From contig NZ_OY769915.1 in the NCBI RefSeq assembly GCF_963669205.1, forward strand, positions 1,090,001-1,154,000: 64,000 nucleotides of DNA, given 5' to 3'. The notes beneath the pieces are model-generated. The model did not search any database and was not told the DNA's origin. It was given only the letters and a program-made list of their open reading frames with translations. The position numbers and the translations under genes were made by a program. This DNA comes from an uncultured Roseibium sp. GTDB taxonomy: Bacteria; Pseudomonadota; Alphaproteobacteria; Rhizobiales; Stappiaceae. This document shows, in pieces, positions 1 to 8,368 of this stretch (position 1 is its first letter; each line of letters begins with the position of its first letter).

Positions 1-355
1 TCAGGTCGAAAACGATGATTTTCTCCGGCCGCTTTTCCTTTGCCGTCACTTTCACGTGCAGCTGGTCACCGACGGCGGCACCTTCGAGAAAGCGGAAGGA
101 CTGCGACTTGTAGATGGTTCCGGGCCCCGGCAGGATATTGCCCAGAACTGCGGATGCCAGACAACCGACCCACATCGCGGGCGCGACGGGTTTGTCGACG
201 ATACCGTCTCCGGTCCAGTCGGTATCGGGCAGGTGGATCGGGTTATGGTTTCCCGAGGCGTGCGCAAACACCAGCAGGTCGTTGCTGGAACACTCCCGCA
301 CGATTTCCGCGGAGTCACCCACTTTTATCTGTTCGAAGGTCTTGTTTGTCGGCAT
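1..355 (-). CDS. MaoC-like (hot-dog) dehydratase domain, partial; possibly the N-terminus of an enoyl-CoA hydratase/phosphate acetyltransferase fusion
   Basis: The start is the ATG at 355 on the minus strand; the frame stays open to the left edge, so only about 118 N-terminal residues are present. The start reads MPTNKTFEQIKVGDSAEI and contains FAHASGNHNPIH, the hydratase motif of MaoC/(R)-specific enoyl-CoA hydratases. The position that is usually Asp in SGD-x-NP-x-H is Asn here, which I associate with the bifunctional hydratase/phosphate acetyltransferase proteins rather than PhaJ. If so, a phosphotransacetylase domain should lie beyond the edge. The family hydrates 2-enoyl-CoA thioesters in the cytoplasm. 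The MaoC fold is well supported; the fusion is inference. Confidence 0.75.
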   Translation of the reverse strand, partial: MPTNKTFEQIKVGDSAEIVRECSSNDLLVFAHASGNHNPIHLPDTDWTGDGIVDKPVAPAMWVGCLASAVLGNILPGPGTIYKSQSFRFLEGAAVGDQLHVKVTAKEKRPEKIIVFDL

Positions 356-473
356 CGGTCGTCTCACCCAGTCTCTACAGCGAATATTGCAGCGCAACAT
401 TCTGTAGCGAGATTAACCGGATTGTACGACGATACAAATACGCAAGTTTCGGTATCGGTGGAGAATGATCAGC

Positions 474-1088
474 TCAGCAATTGGTGCAGGTCACGGTTCC
501 CGTGATTCGCGGCGAAAGATAATAGGTATCGCTGAGGTCGAGCGCCGACGGGCTCCAATTGAAAATCCCCGTGAACAGACTGGTGAAGCTCGGTGTGTAG
601 GTCAGGTTCGTCTGGCCGACAACGATGGAGGAGTTGGGAACGGCGACCGTTCCCGGAAGCGTGATCGGTGGTGCGCCTCCCGCGGACCAGGGCTGCGTGC
701 CGGACGAATCCCGGCTCCAGTCGACTGTGGCATCGCCGTCTTCATCGAACGTGATGCTGGCCACGATCACCTGGAGATTGTCGGCGGGGTAGGGATCCAG
801 GATCTTTTCACCAATCACCAGGAGAGAATCCAGGTCACCGGTGGAGACCCCCTCTTCCTGTGCGATCAAGTCGGCGATGGAGTTCGCGATGCGGCTGACT
901 TTCCGGTCCTGGTTTAGTGCCTCTGCCAGTTCGGTCATGCCGATCAGGAGCAGGAACATGAAAGGCAGGATCATGGCGAACTCTACCGCTGAAACGGCGC
1001 GTTCATCCTTGCACAGCCTTTTCGTGACGTCCGACGCGGTTTGCTTCGTGTCAATGAAGCTTTTTCTGACATCATTCCCAGGGTTCAT
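474..1088 (-). CDS. TadE-like pilus assembly pseudopilin
   Basis: A 204-residue protein with the TadE/TadF layout: a short basic cytoplasmic N-terminus, then DERAVSAVEFAMILPFMFLLLIGMTE, a hydrophobic segment headed by the AVEFA motif that prepilin peptidase recognises in pseudopilins. The rest is a Ser/Thr-rich exported domain ending in two cysteines (CTNC). In Tad systems these minor pseudopilins take part in Flp pilus assembly at the envelope. I chose the ATG at 1088, which overlaps the upstream gene end by 17 bp, instead of the longer frame from 1145. The overlap implies translational coupling with the TadE gene at 1072-1629. TadE and TadF cannot be told apart here. Confidence 0.82.
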   Translation of the reverse strand: MNPGNDVRKSFIDTKQTASDVTKRLCKDERAVSAVEFAMILPFMFLLLIGMTELAEALNQDRKVSRIANSIADLIAQEEGVSTGDLDSLLVIGEKILDPYPADNLQVIVASITFDEDGDATVDWSRDSSGTQPWSAGGAPPITLPGTVAVPNSSIVVGQTNLTYTPSFTSLFTGIFNWSPSALDLSDTYYLSPRITGTVTCTNC

Positions 1089-1629
1089 TGCGGAATACCA
1101 AGGTTGAGGTGAGATAACGTTCTGTACCATTGTCATCCAGCGCAAGGTTCAGCGCCGAAGTCATCATCGGCCACTTGTAGATCACCTTGACAATGACGAT
1201 GTTCCCGGCGCCGCCGATATTGTACGTAAGGTCATCATCATCCTTCAGGTTACCGTCAGCGTCATAAAGACTGTCGGTCGATCCCGCATCGGCGAAATTT
1301 CCCACGCTGTCGACTTCAACGACGATGCGGTCGGCATCGCACATGAAAGAGGGCATGAAATCGCAGATCTGCGTTTTGAACTGATCAGCCGAAAGGCCGG
1401 CGGTCTGCGCCTGGCCGGTTCTGATCAGGCGGGCGGCGCTGATGACCGAGTTGTCCACCATACGGTTCACGAACATCGAGACACCGACTTCGATGATGCC
1501 GAAGACAATGATGAAGAATGGCAGGGCCACCATCGAAAACTCGACGGCGGTCACACCGTCCCGGTCTTTCGCGAAAGACTTGATCTTTCTCCTGCCGGGG
1601 AAGCGCGTGTGTTTTAGTCTGCCAATCAT
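1072..1629 (-). CDS. TadE-like pilus assembly pseudopilin
   Basis: A 185-residue protein with a basic N-terminus, then DRDGVTAVEFSMVALPFFIIVFGIIE, the processing and transmembrane segment typical of TadE-family pseudopilins (Gly-Val-Thr-Ala-Val-Glu-Phe). The exported part is acidic and carries two cysteines near residue 90 (QICDFMPSFMCD). It is the middle gene of a three-gene minus-strand set: the N-domain protein at 1653 lies 23 bp upstream and the second TadE-like gene overlaps its 3' end. Its role is inferred from the family and the adjacent tad/cpa genes. Confidence 0.85.
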   Translation of the reverse strand: MIGRLKHTRFPGRRKIKSFAKDRDGVTAVEFSMVALPFFIIVFGIIEVGVSMFVNRMVDNSVISAARLIRTGQAQTAGLSADQFKTQICDFMPSFMCDADRIVVEVDSVGNFADAGSTDSLYDADGNLKDDDDLTYNIGGAGNIVIVKVIYKWPMMTSALNLALDDNGTERYLTSTLVFRNEPWE

Positions 1630-1652
1630 CGTTCTCTCACGTTTCTGGGCGG

Positions 1653-2114
1653 TTACTCGACGCCCGCAGCCTCGGCCGCCAACGAGTTTCTGTTGGTGGC
1701 CTGTTCAGCAACGTTCTTGAAACTTTCCAAACCATCACCGAGGCGAAGCGTCGGCTCGCAGTTCGGGCTGCAGGAAAGGGATGTGCGCATGGACTTGCGA
1801 TAAACGGCAACCACATCTTCGTCCGAAGCGCGCACTGTTATGACTTCATCGACGATCGGTTTGCTGTTGGCGTCCAGAATGACCAGGTTGGTCGAACCGT
1901 AGCTCTTGCCTGTGACGACGACGGTATTGTCGTCAAACAGAGATACGTCCGCTATGAACGGGTTGCCGACGATCACGGCAGACGCGCCATCTTCAATCCG
2001 GAAGATCTTCGCACGGTCCACTGTTACCATTACCGGTCCATCCTGAGCCATTGCGGTGCTTGCTTGAACAGCCAACACAAGCACGCCGGTCCATCTGATT
2101 AGGTTCATAAACAT
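1653..2114 (-). CDS. exported protein with a secretin/pilus N-terminal (T2SS-T3SS pil_N-like) domain
   Basis: About 153 residues from ATG 2114, which has GGAG ten bases upstream; ATG 2108 is an alternative. A signal peptide (LIRWTGVLVLAVQASTAMAQ) is followed by a domain very like the N-terminus of CpaC/RcpA: VTVDRAKIFRIEDGASAVIVGNP, then VVVTGKSYGSTNLVILD. This small beta fold is found in secretins and in stand-alone Tad locus proteins. A cysteine pair (SCSPNCEP) lies near the C-terminus. It heads the minus-strand trio and is divergent from flp, so the shared upstream region probably carries both promoters. The periplasmic role in pilus biogenesis is inferred. Confidence 0.75.
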   Translation of the reverse strand: MFMNLIRWTGVLVLAVQASTAMAQDGPVMVTVDRAKIFRIEDGASAVIVGNPFIADVSLFDDNTVVVTGKSYGSTNLVILDANSKPIVDEVITVRASDEDVVAVYRKSMRTSLSCSPNCEPTLRLGDGLESFKNVAEQATNRNSLAAEAAGVE

Positions 2115-2639
2115 GCTTATGAATACTCCATTCGAGTCGATCCTTACGAGATGATGCCGCAAACGTGGTGAACGATCTGCTAACGCGGAGAAAATTCAAA
2201 ACGGACTGTTCTATTGTCCGGTTGCAGTTCGTGTTCGAATTGTTTTGTGATTATTTTCGAAACAGTTCTGAAAAAAGGGCGGCAGAATGAACGTCACATG
2301 TCATTTATACGGCGGGTAGAAAAATAATTGCAGGTGAAGGCAAAACAAATACGTTGAGGGGTTGAGTGAAAATCTAAGAACAAGAGTATGGTGGCGGCCA
2401 AGGCAAAGACAATCAAAAATACTTTACAAAAATACTTTAGTAATATTCATGCCTTAACTGTTTTTTATCTATACCAAATTTTAACTATGGCAAACAATAT
2501 CACGATTAACGCTGGTTTCTGAGGTTGTTTTAACTGGTTGGAAAGCTCTGAGCCCTAAGGTGAGTTCATGTTCGAACGGACCAAAAAAAGATCCGGCGAA
2601 CTTGAAGCTGTCAACTCAGTGGTACTTGGAGCAAATACA
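2115..2639. promoter_or_regulatory. divergent AT-rich control region of the minor pseudopilin genes and flp, with four TTAAC half-sites
   Basis: No gene is visible in this 525-bp gap, which is clearly more AT-rich than the flanks. Upstream of flp there are four same-strand TTAAC pentamers at 2454, 2481, 2506 and 2530, spaced 27, 25 and 24 bp. TTAAC is the half-site of the alphaproteobacterial cell-cycle regulator CtrA, which controls pilA in Caulobacter. That CtrA acts here is inference, since no canonical TTAA-N7-TTAA pair is present. Confidence 0.4.
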
Positions 2640-2816
2640 ATGAAATCTCTTATGAAACGTTTCGCTAAAGACGAATCTGGCGCAACTGCAATCGAATACG
2701 GCCTGATCGCTGGTCTTCTGTCCATCGTGATCATCGCCGCTGTTGCACTGGCCGGTACGTCCCTGACCAACGTGTTCAGCAACATTGCTGTTCAGCTCGA
2801 CGACTCGATCAAGTAA
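2640..2816 (+). CDS. flp: Flp family type IVb pilin
   Basis: A 58-residue prepilin that is the likely major subunit of the Flp/Tad pilus. It has a short basic leader (MKSLMKRFAKDESG), the cleavage site G/ATAIEY with the Glu-Tyr pair characteristic of Flp pilins, and one hydrophobic helix (LIAGLLSIVIIAAVALAG). The start is ATG 2640, preceded by GGAG; a longer in-frame start at 2568 adds 24 residues unlike any pilin leader. A strong terminator follows at 2863, so flp is probably its own highly expressed transcript. The CpaA peptidase encoded next should process it. Confidence 0.95.
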   Translation: MKSLMKRFAKDESGATAIEYGLIAGLLSIVIIAAVALAGTSLTNVFSNIAVQLDDSIK

Positions 2817-2862
2817 GCGTCGGCAGACATCGCGTCACCAAGTCAGGTGCGCCGAAACGGAA

Positions 2863-2889
2863 ACGGGCGGTTTTACCGCCCGTTTTTTG
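2863..2889 (+). terminator. rho-independent terminator after flp
   Basis: ACGGGCGG and CCGCCCGT form an 8-bp stem around a short TTTTA loop and are followed by six T residues, 46 bp after the flp stop. It separates flp from cpaA. Confidence 0.9.
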
Positions 2890-2959
2890 TTGAACAGTCC
2901 GTGTTTCGTTAACCCGGCACGACTAAAATCGATCCGCTGAAACAAGAAACGGGTGCTTC

Positions 2960-3475
2960 ATGCTCGAAGCTGCATTGCTGGTCGTTTTCCCGATGCTGGT
3001 CGCGTTCGGCGGGGCCTCGGATCTTTTGACCATGACCATACAAAACCGGGTTTCGATCCTTCTTATTGCCGGGTTCATCATTGTTTCCCTTGCGACCGGC
3101 TTGCCGCTCGCGGCCTGGGGGACCCATGGTCTTGGGGCACTTGTTGTCTTTCCGGTCTGTTTCGTCTTCTGGACATGCGGCTGGATGGGCGGTGGCGATG
3201 CAAAGTTTCTGACCGCAATGGCCTTGTGGATCGGGTTAACGCCGGAACTTGCTGCCTTCGTCGTGCTCGTCTCCCTCTACGGAATGTTTCTGACACTTGG
3301 TCTGCTTTATGTGCGCTCCAACGTGGTGCTGCCGAATGCGCTTTCGAGGCAGGAATGGATCGTGCGGCTTCATGATCGGAAAAGCGGCATACCCTACGGG
3401 ATAACGATTGCGATTGCCGGCCTTCAGGTCTATCCCGCGACCGCCTGGTTCCAGATGATCGGTTCCGGACTTTAG
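2960..3475 (+). CDS. cpaA: prepilin peptidase CpaA (A24 family)
   Basis: A 171-residue polytopic membrane aspartyl protease of the short TadV/CpaA type that removes the Flp leader peptide. The two catalytic aspartates are visible: the first in GGASDLLTMTIQN near residue 22 and the second in MGGGDAKF near residue 77. Hydrophobic segments fill the rest of the chain. It lacks the N-terminal methylase domain of long PilD enzymes, as expected for the family. A TTAACC motif at 2909-2914 lies 46 bp upstream, like those at flp, cpaB and tadD. Confidence 0.92.
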   Translation: MLEAALLVVFPMLVAFGGASDLLTMTIQNRVSILLIAGFIIVSLATGLPLAAWGTHGLGALVVFPVCFVFWTCGWMGGGDAKFLTAMALWIGLTPELAAFVVLVSLYGMFLTLGLLYVRSNVVLPNALSRQEWIVRLHDRKSGIPYGITIAIAGLQVYPATAWFQMIGSGL

Positions 3476-3606
3476 GTCATGCCCTCATAGACCAGATCGC
3501 AATGGCCCGGCAAACGGCTTCGGCCTGCTTCGTCAATGCGCTCAACCGGGCAGAAAAACCGCTTTTCGTACTTTTCCTTGCATCCCGTCGCCGTTTGCAG
3601 CGCCAT
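3472..3606 (-). CDS. possible small Cys-containing ORF of unknown function
   Basis: A 44-codon minus-strand frame starts at ATG 3606 and its TAA stop overlaps the end of cpaA. It translates to MALQTATGCKEKYEKRF and continues with CPVERIDEAG and GHCDLVYEGMT. The composition is protein-like, with three cysteines and balanced charge, but I see no clear ribosome site and recognise no family. It may be a tiny gene, the eroded end of a larger one, or chance. Confidence 0.22.
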   Translation of the reverse strand: MALQTATGCKEKYEKRFFCPVERIDEAGRSRLPGHCDLVYEGMT

Positions 3607-4082
3607 TACGGCCTGGTTGATGAGGGTATGGCCTAAATCTCAACAGCATCTCCGCAAATCCCGCGACTTGGGTGTCATTGTAAATGGGCACTCGCTATCC
3701 GCGAATCACCGTGCCTGATCGTCCGGCCGCGGTATGGCTTCGCGCCCGACACGGCTTTGCGGGTGACGCATGATGTGTGGATAAACAGGCCTTCGGCGTG
3801 CGACTGTCTCAGTTGACGCAAGTGCCGGAGCGCTGGCCGTCACCAGCACACTATCAATCGGTTGTTCTTTTATAATGCGCCAAAGATAGTGCCTGATCCG
3901 TTGTGCGTATTCGGTTTTTGGCGTCTAGTTTTTCGCAAATTGAAAGGGATTTAGACGTTTTTTAGTAAAGTTAACGGAAATTAACCAAAAACTTCTACTC
4001 CTGATTAACCATGTTTTGACCAATTACCCGTCATCCTGTCTTCACGAAACGCAATTGCGCACAGGATCATTGGGTTTTTGCC
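3607..4082. promoter_or_regulatory. leader and promoter region of the cpaB operon with TTAAC motifs
   Basis: No convincing gene is present. The last 120 bp before cpaB are AT-rich and hold three TTAAC pentamers at 3971, 3981 and 4005. The first two form TTAA-N6-TTAAC, one base shorter than the CtrA consensus TTAA-N7-TTAA; the third reads TTAACCAT. This is probably the promoter of the cpaB-tadC operon. Confidence 0.35.
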
Positions 4083-4850
4083 ATGAAATTCGCTCGAATC
4101 TTAGTACTGGTCGTCGCGGTGGTCGCAGGTCTGCTGGCATTCCGCATGGTCATGTTGTCAGGTGGCGGTGAACCCGCTCCACAAATTGTCCAGGCGCCTG
4201 TCGAGACATCGAAGGTGAAGGTTCTGGTCGCGGAAGTCGACATTCCGCTGGGCGGGAAGCTGACCAACGACAATTTCGCCTGGGCCGACTGGCCCGAGGA
4301 GGCCCTGCCGAGGGGGTCGGTCACCAAGACATCCGACCCGACCGCGGAAAAGGAGTTCCTGGGCCAAATCGCCAAAGCGCCGATCTTTGCCGGCGAACCG
4401 ATCCGGCCGGAGCGTTTGATCAATACCGACAAGGGCTTCATGTCGGCGATCCTGCCGAAGGGCAAGCGCGCTATCGCGGTCAGCGTGGAAGAAGAGACGA
4501 CCGCTGGCGGGTTCATCCTGCCGGGTGACAAGGTCGACCTCATCCTGACGCGGAACCTTGACGATATCGTCTTCAGCGAAACCATACTGGAAAACAAGAA
4601 AGTGCTGGCGATCGATGCGACCACGGCAGGCGAGCAGGACCAGAAAAACCTCTCACCCAAGAAGACGGCAACCCTGGAACTCACGCTCTCTGAATCGGAA
4701 ATCGTCGCTCAGGCGCAGCAGACTGGAACGATTTCCCTCGCTCTGCGCAGCGCACAGGACTCGGCGGACGATGCCGAAGAAGACAAGAGCCGCCGTAACG
4801 ATGTGAGTTACGTGAAGTACGGCATCACCAGCAAGAAGGTCTCGAGATGA
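4083..4850 (+). CDS. cpaB: Flp pilus assembly protein CpaB (RcpC)
   Basis: A 255-residue periplasmic or inner-membrane protein of the Tad apparatus, thought to help assemble or modulate the CpaC secretin. An N-terminal membrane anchor (ARILVLVVAVVAGLLAFRMVM) is followed by a SAF-type domain (VLVAEVDIPLGGKLTNDNF and GQIAKAPIFAGEPI, residues about 45-110). The RcpC/CpaB domain continues with MSAILPKGKRAIAVSV and GGFILPGDKVDLILT. It is the first gene of the operon; its stop overlaps the cpaC start by 4 bp (ATGA), indicating translational coupling. Confidence 0.93.
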   Translation: MKFARILVLVVAVVAGLLAFRMVMLSGGGEPAPQIVQAPVETSKVKVLVAEVDIPLGGKLTNDNFAWADWPEEALPRGSVTKTSDPTAEKEFLGQIAKAPIFAGEPIRPERLINTDKGFMSAILPKGKRAIAVSVEEETTAGGFILPGDKVDLILTRNLDDIVFSETILENKKVLAIDATTAGEQDQKNLSPKKTATLELTLSESEIVAQAQQTGTISLALRSAQDSADDAEEDKSRRNDVSYVKYGITSKKVSR

Positions 4851-6298
4851 AAGCGGATCTGACGAGGACCTCAAGCATGAGGGGCGCGATGAAAAACCAA
4901 ATTCTCAGATTTGTGGCAGCAGCTGCAATCGTGGCGGCCTTCCTTTCGGCGGTGATGCCGGCAGCGCAGGCTCAAAGCAATTTCCCGAGCCAGGTGCATG
5001 TGGCCGCAGGGGAACGCGCAAGCGGACGAATCCTCAACGTCGGCATTGGCCGCTCGGTGGTCATCAATCTGGCTGAAGATGCGGCGGATGTGCTGATTTC
5101 CAATCCGGAAATCGCCGATGCGGTACTCAGAACGCCAAGGCGCATTTTTGTTCTCGGAAATACGGCAGGGCAGGCAAGGCTGGTCCTGTTCAGCCGCAGC
5201 GGCCGCGAACTCGCAAGCTTCGACATCCGTGTGGAAAGCGACACGTCGGACCTGGCCAGAATCATCCGGAAACTCATCCCGGGATCCAACATCTCGGCAG
5301 AATCCATCAACGGAAACGTCATCCTCAGCGGCACGGCAAGAAGCACGCTCGAGGCACAGCAGGCTGCCGATATCGCAGCGCGTTTCCAGGGCGATGATGA
5401 TGGAACGGACGTGGTCAACCTGATCGCCGTCGAAGGCAAGGATCAGGTTCATCTGAAGGTGACAGTCGCCGAAGTGGAGCGGTCGATCATCAAACAGCTC
5501 GGCGTTCAGTTCAACGGCAACGTCGGCACCGGGAACTTCACGCCGAACTTCAGCAACCAGCCGGGCTTCAACGTCAACCCGTCGATCGTCAACCAGGCGA
5601 CGGCAGGCGTGAGTTTCCTGAGCGGGGCTGCGTCGATCAATGCGGAAATTGAAGCCCTGCAGAGGGAAGGCGTGATCCGAACCCTTGCAGAACCGACGCT
5701 GACAGCGATTTCGGGCGAAAACGCCAGTTTCCTGGCAGGTGGTGAATTCCCGATCCCGATCGCCCAGGAAGACAACACCGTCACCGTCGAATTCAAGAAA
5801 TTCGGTGTCGGGCTGGACTTCACCCCGGTGGTTCTTTCTGAAGGCCGCATCAGCCTGCGTGTCCTGACGGAGGTGAGCGAACTCAGCAACGAAGGTGCGG
5901 TAAGCGCCGGCGGCATCACCATCTCCGCGCTCAAGGTCCGGCGGGCCGAATCAACCGTGGAGCTGCCGTCAGGCGGCACTCTGGTGATGGCCGGACTGCT
6001 GCAGGAATCCTACCAGCAATCCATTGAAGGCATCCCCGGATTGATGCAGATCCCGATCCTCGGAGCACTCTTCAAGAGCCGTGACTTCCTGCGTGATCAG
6101 ACCGAACTGACGGTCTTCGTGACGCCCTATGTAGTCCGGCCGATTGCACGGAACAAGGTCGTACGGCCAGACAAGAATTTGCTGCCCCCGTCGGACGCGG
6201 AGACCATCTTCCTGAACCGGCTAAACAAAATCTTCAATCCGACGGGTGACGTGGTTCAGAGCGAATACCACGGCCAGGTCGGCTTTATCTACAAGTGA
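4847..6298 (+). CDS. cpaC: Flp pilus outer-membrane secretin CpaC (RcpA)
   Basis: A 483-residue secretin expected to form the outer-membrane channel for the Flp pilus. In order: a signal peptide ending near AQAQS (residue 43), a pilus N-domain (RSVVINLAEDAADVLISNP), a BON-like segment (SAESINGNVILSGTA), and the secretin domain from about residue 280. The signature VELPSGGTLVMAGL leads to IPGLMQIPILGALFKS and a C-terminal ELTVFVTPYVVRP. Length and order match alphaproteobacterial CpaC. Translation is coupled to cpaB. A second ATG at residue 15 (MKNQILRF) could be the true start, since the signal peptide begins there. Confidence 0.95.
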   Translation: MKADLTRTSSMRGAMKNQILRFVAAAAIVAAFLSAVMPAAQAQSNFPSQVHVAAGERASGRILNVGIGRSVVINLAEDAADVLISNPEIADAVLRTPRRIFVLGNTAGQARLVLFSRSGRELASFDIRVESDTSDLARIIRKLIPGSNISAESINGNVILSGTARSTLEAQQAADIAARFQGDDDGTDVVNLIAVEGKDQVHLKVTVAEVERSIIKQLGVQFNGNVGTGNFTPNFSNQPGFNVNPSIVNQATAGVSFLSGAASINAEIEALQREGVIRTLAEPTLTAISGENASFLAGGEFPIPIAQEDNTVTVEFKKFGVGLDFTPVVLSEGRISLRVLTEVSELSNEGAVSAGGITISALKVRRAESTVELPSGGTLVMAGLLQESYQQSIEGIPGLMQIPILGALFKSRDFLRDQTELTVFVTPYVVRPIARNKVVRPDKNLLPPSDAETIFLNRLNKIFNPTGDVVQSEYHGQVGFIYK

Positions 6299-6308
6299 GG
6301 ATCGACGG

Positions 6309-7022
6309 ATGAAGACGAAAAAGACAGTCCGGCTATCTGCCGCATCCAAATCCCTCCTCCTGTTCGCAGGGTGCCTGGCCTTGGTCGGCTGCCAGAACAG
6401 GACTCAGAGCAACGCGGAATTGCTTGCCTCTCATGACTATCGCTACAGACATCCGATTGTCATCACGGAGGAGCCCGAGACGTTGGATCTGCCGATCGGG
6501 CAGAATACCCGCAATCTCTACGGCCCGATTGAAAACACGATTACGGCATTCGGTGCCGAGGCCCGCAGAAAGGGAAATGGATCTGTTGAAATCCTCGTGC
6601 CATCGGGTGGTGCCAACGAAGCTGCCGTTCATGCGGTGACCGGCGACATCCGGACCGCGCTCCAGCGTGGCGGTGTTAGCAAATCCCGGATCTCGACGCG
6701 AACCTATGCGGTGCAGGATCCCAAGGCCGAGGCACCGATCCGCTTGTCCTATGCGGCGATGCAGGCAACAGCCGGACCGTGCGGGTCCTGGCCGAAAAAT
6801 ATCGGCGGCGGCATCGGCGAGAACACCGAATACGAAAACTTCGGGTGTGCGACGCAGTCGAACCTTGCGTCGATGGTCGACAATCCTTCGGATTTGCTGA
6901 CGCCGAGGGCGTCAACGCCGTCTGATCAGGCACGGCGCGCTGTCGTCTTCGAAAACTACCGCGGTGGTACGGACACGACAGGCACGTTCTCTGAAGGTGT
7001 CGGGGCAGAAGTCTCAGAATAG
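6309..7022 (+). CDS. cpaD: Flp pilus assembly lipoprotein CpaD
   Basis: A 237-residue protein with a lipoprotein signal peptide ending in the lipobox LVGC (Cys near residue 25). It carries the CpaD domain ending in features such as NFGCATQSNLASMVDNPSDLL, a stretch I recognise from CpaD proteins. CpaD is an outer-membrane lipoprotein that assists secretin assembly or stability. I used ATG 6309 rather than the longer frame from 6246, because the lipobox spacing and the GAGG before it fit. It lies 10 bp after cpaC in the same operon. Confidence 0.92.
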   Translation: MKTKKTVRLSAASKSLLLFAGCLALVGCQNRTQSNAELLASHDYRYRHPIVITEEPETLDLPIGQNTRNLYGPIENTITAFGAEARRKGNGSVEILVPSGGANEAAVHAVTGDIRTALQRGGVSKSRISTRTYAVQDPKAEAPIRLSYAAMQATAGPCGSWPKNIGGGIGENTEYENFGCATQSNLASMVDNPSDLLTPRASTPSDQARRAVVFENYRGGTDTTGTFSEGVGAEVSE

Positions 7023-7030
7023 GTGGAAGA

Positions 7031-8338
7031 ATGAGCACGAACGCAGAACTACAGGACACGCCGGGCTATCTCGACCCTATGTCGGAACCTGCTGAAATCC
7101 AGTACGCAGCGGCTGAGGACACGGCGAATATCGGATCTGTGCCAAGGATTACCGTGCACGGTTTCTGTCTGACCGACGCGACCATGCACATGGCCGAAAC
7201 GGCGATGGAAGACCGCCGGATGGCGAAGGCGCATCTCAAGCTGGAAATGGGTGGCATCCCCGCGGCAGTCGACGTCTTCGCCCAGGCACCGACGCCCAAT
7301 CTGATTATCGTGGAAACCAACGGGCAGCGAGAAGAGCTTCTGACCAGTCTCGATCAACTGGCCGAGTATTGCGACGCGGGCACGAAGGTGATCGTGATCG
7401 GCAACATGAACGATGTTCTCCTCTATCGTGAGCTGATCGCACGCGGCGTGAGCGAGTATCTGATCTCACCGGTGAATGTCTATCAGCTGATCGGCGCGAT
7501 CGCGGAGTTGTACGCGGATCCCGAATCCGAACCTTTGGGCCGGGCGACCGCATTTTTCGGCATCAAGGGTGGCTGCGGATCTTCCACCATCGCCCACAAC
7601 AGCGCGTGGGTGCTCGGGCGCAATTTCCAGAGTGAAGTCGTTGTCACGGATCTCGACCTGCCGTTCGGAACGGCCGGTCTGGACTACAATCAGGACCCGC
7701 TGCAGGGGGTTTTCGAAGCGATTTCCTCGCCTGACCGTCTGGATGAGACATATCTTGACCGCATTCTTTCCAAGTGCAGCGAACATCTGAGCTTGCTGGC
7801 AGCACCGGCCACGCTGGAAAGAACGTATGACCACAGTGAGAAATCGTTCGAGCTGTTGTTTGAAACAATGCGCGCGAGTGTGCCCAACGTCGTGCTTGAC
7901 GTTCCGCATACCTGGAACGCGTGGGTCAAGAACACGCTGTTGAATGTGGACGAGATTGTGCTTGTGGCAGAACCCGATCTGGCCAATCTGCGCAATGCGA
8001 AAAACGCCGTGGACATGTTGAAGCAACTGCGTCCGAATGACCGCCCGCCACATCTCGTGATGAACAAGGTCAATGTTCCCAAGCGGCCCGAAATCAAGCC
8101 GGACGAATTCGCAAGCGCCCTAGGGCTCACGGTTCAGGCGGCCATTCCCTTTGAACCGCAACTGTTCGGAACAGCGGCAAATAACGGCCAGATGATCAGT
8201 GAAATGGACGGAAAGCACGCCGTGGCGCGTCAGTTCGACGACCTCGCGAATGCCATTTCCGGCAAGGTTCAGCCGCCAAAGGTGACGCGGTCTGGCCTGG
8301 GGGGCTTGTTTTCTAAATTGAAACGAAAGTCCGGTTAA
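7031..8338 (+). CDS. cpaE: CpaE, MinD/ParA-like ATPase with receiver-like N-domain
   Basis: A 435-residue protein implicated in polar localisation of the pilus machine. Residues 1-165 form a receiver-like domain (PNLIIVETNGQREELL, GTKVIVIGNMNDVLLYRELIARGVSEYLISPV), followed by a ParA/MinD ATPase domain. The deviant Walker A reads FFGIKGGCGSST near residue 175 and a switch-type segment reads VVTDLDLPFGTAGLDYNQ. The C-terminus is basic (SKLKRKSG). It sits 8 bp after cpaD in the operon. Confidence 0.94.
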   Translation: MSTNAELQDTPGYLDPMSEPAEIQYAAAEDTANIGSVPRITVHGFCLTDATMHMAETAMEDRRMAKAHLKLEMGGIPAAVDVFAQAPTPNLIIVETNGQREELLTSLDQLAEYCDAGTKVIVIGNMNDVLLYRELIARGVSEYLISPVNVYQLIGAIAELYADPESEPLGRATAFFGIKGGCGSSTIAHNSAWVLGRNFQSEVVVTDLDLPFGTAGLDYNQDPLQGVFEAISSPDRLDETYLDRILSKCSEHLSLLAAPATLERTYDHSEKSFELLFETMRASVPNVVLDVPHTWNAWVKNTLLNVDEIVLVAEPDLANLRNAKNAVDMLKQLRPNDRPPHLVMNKVNVPKRPEIKPDEFASALGLTVQAAIPFEPQLFGTAANNGQMISEMDGKHAVARQFDDLANAISGKVQPPKVTRSGLGGLFSKLKRKSG

Positions 8339-8368
8339 CTGGTTCGTAAGCGGAGCTGAAAGATCGCT

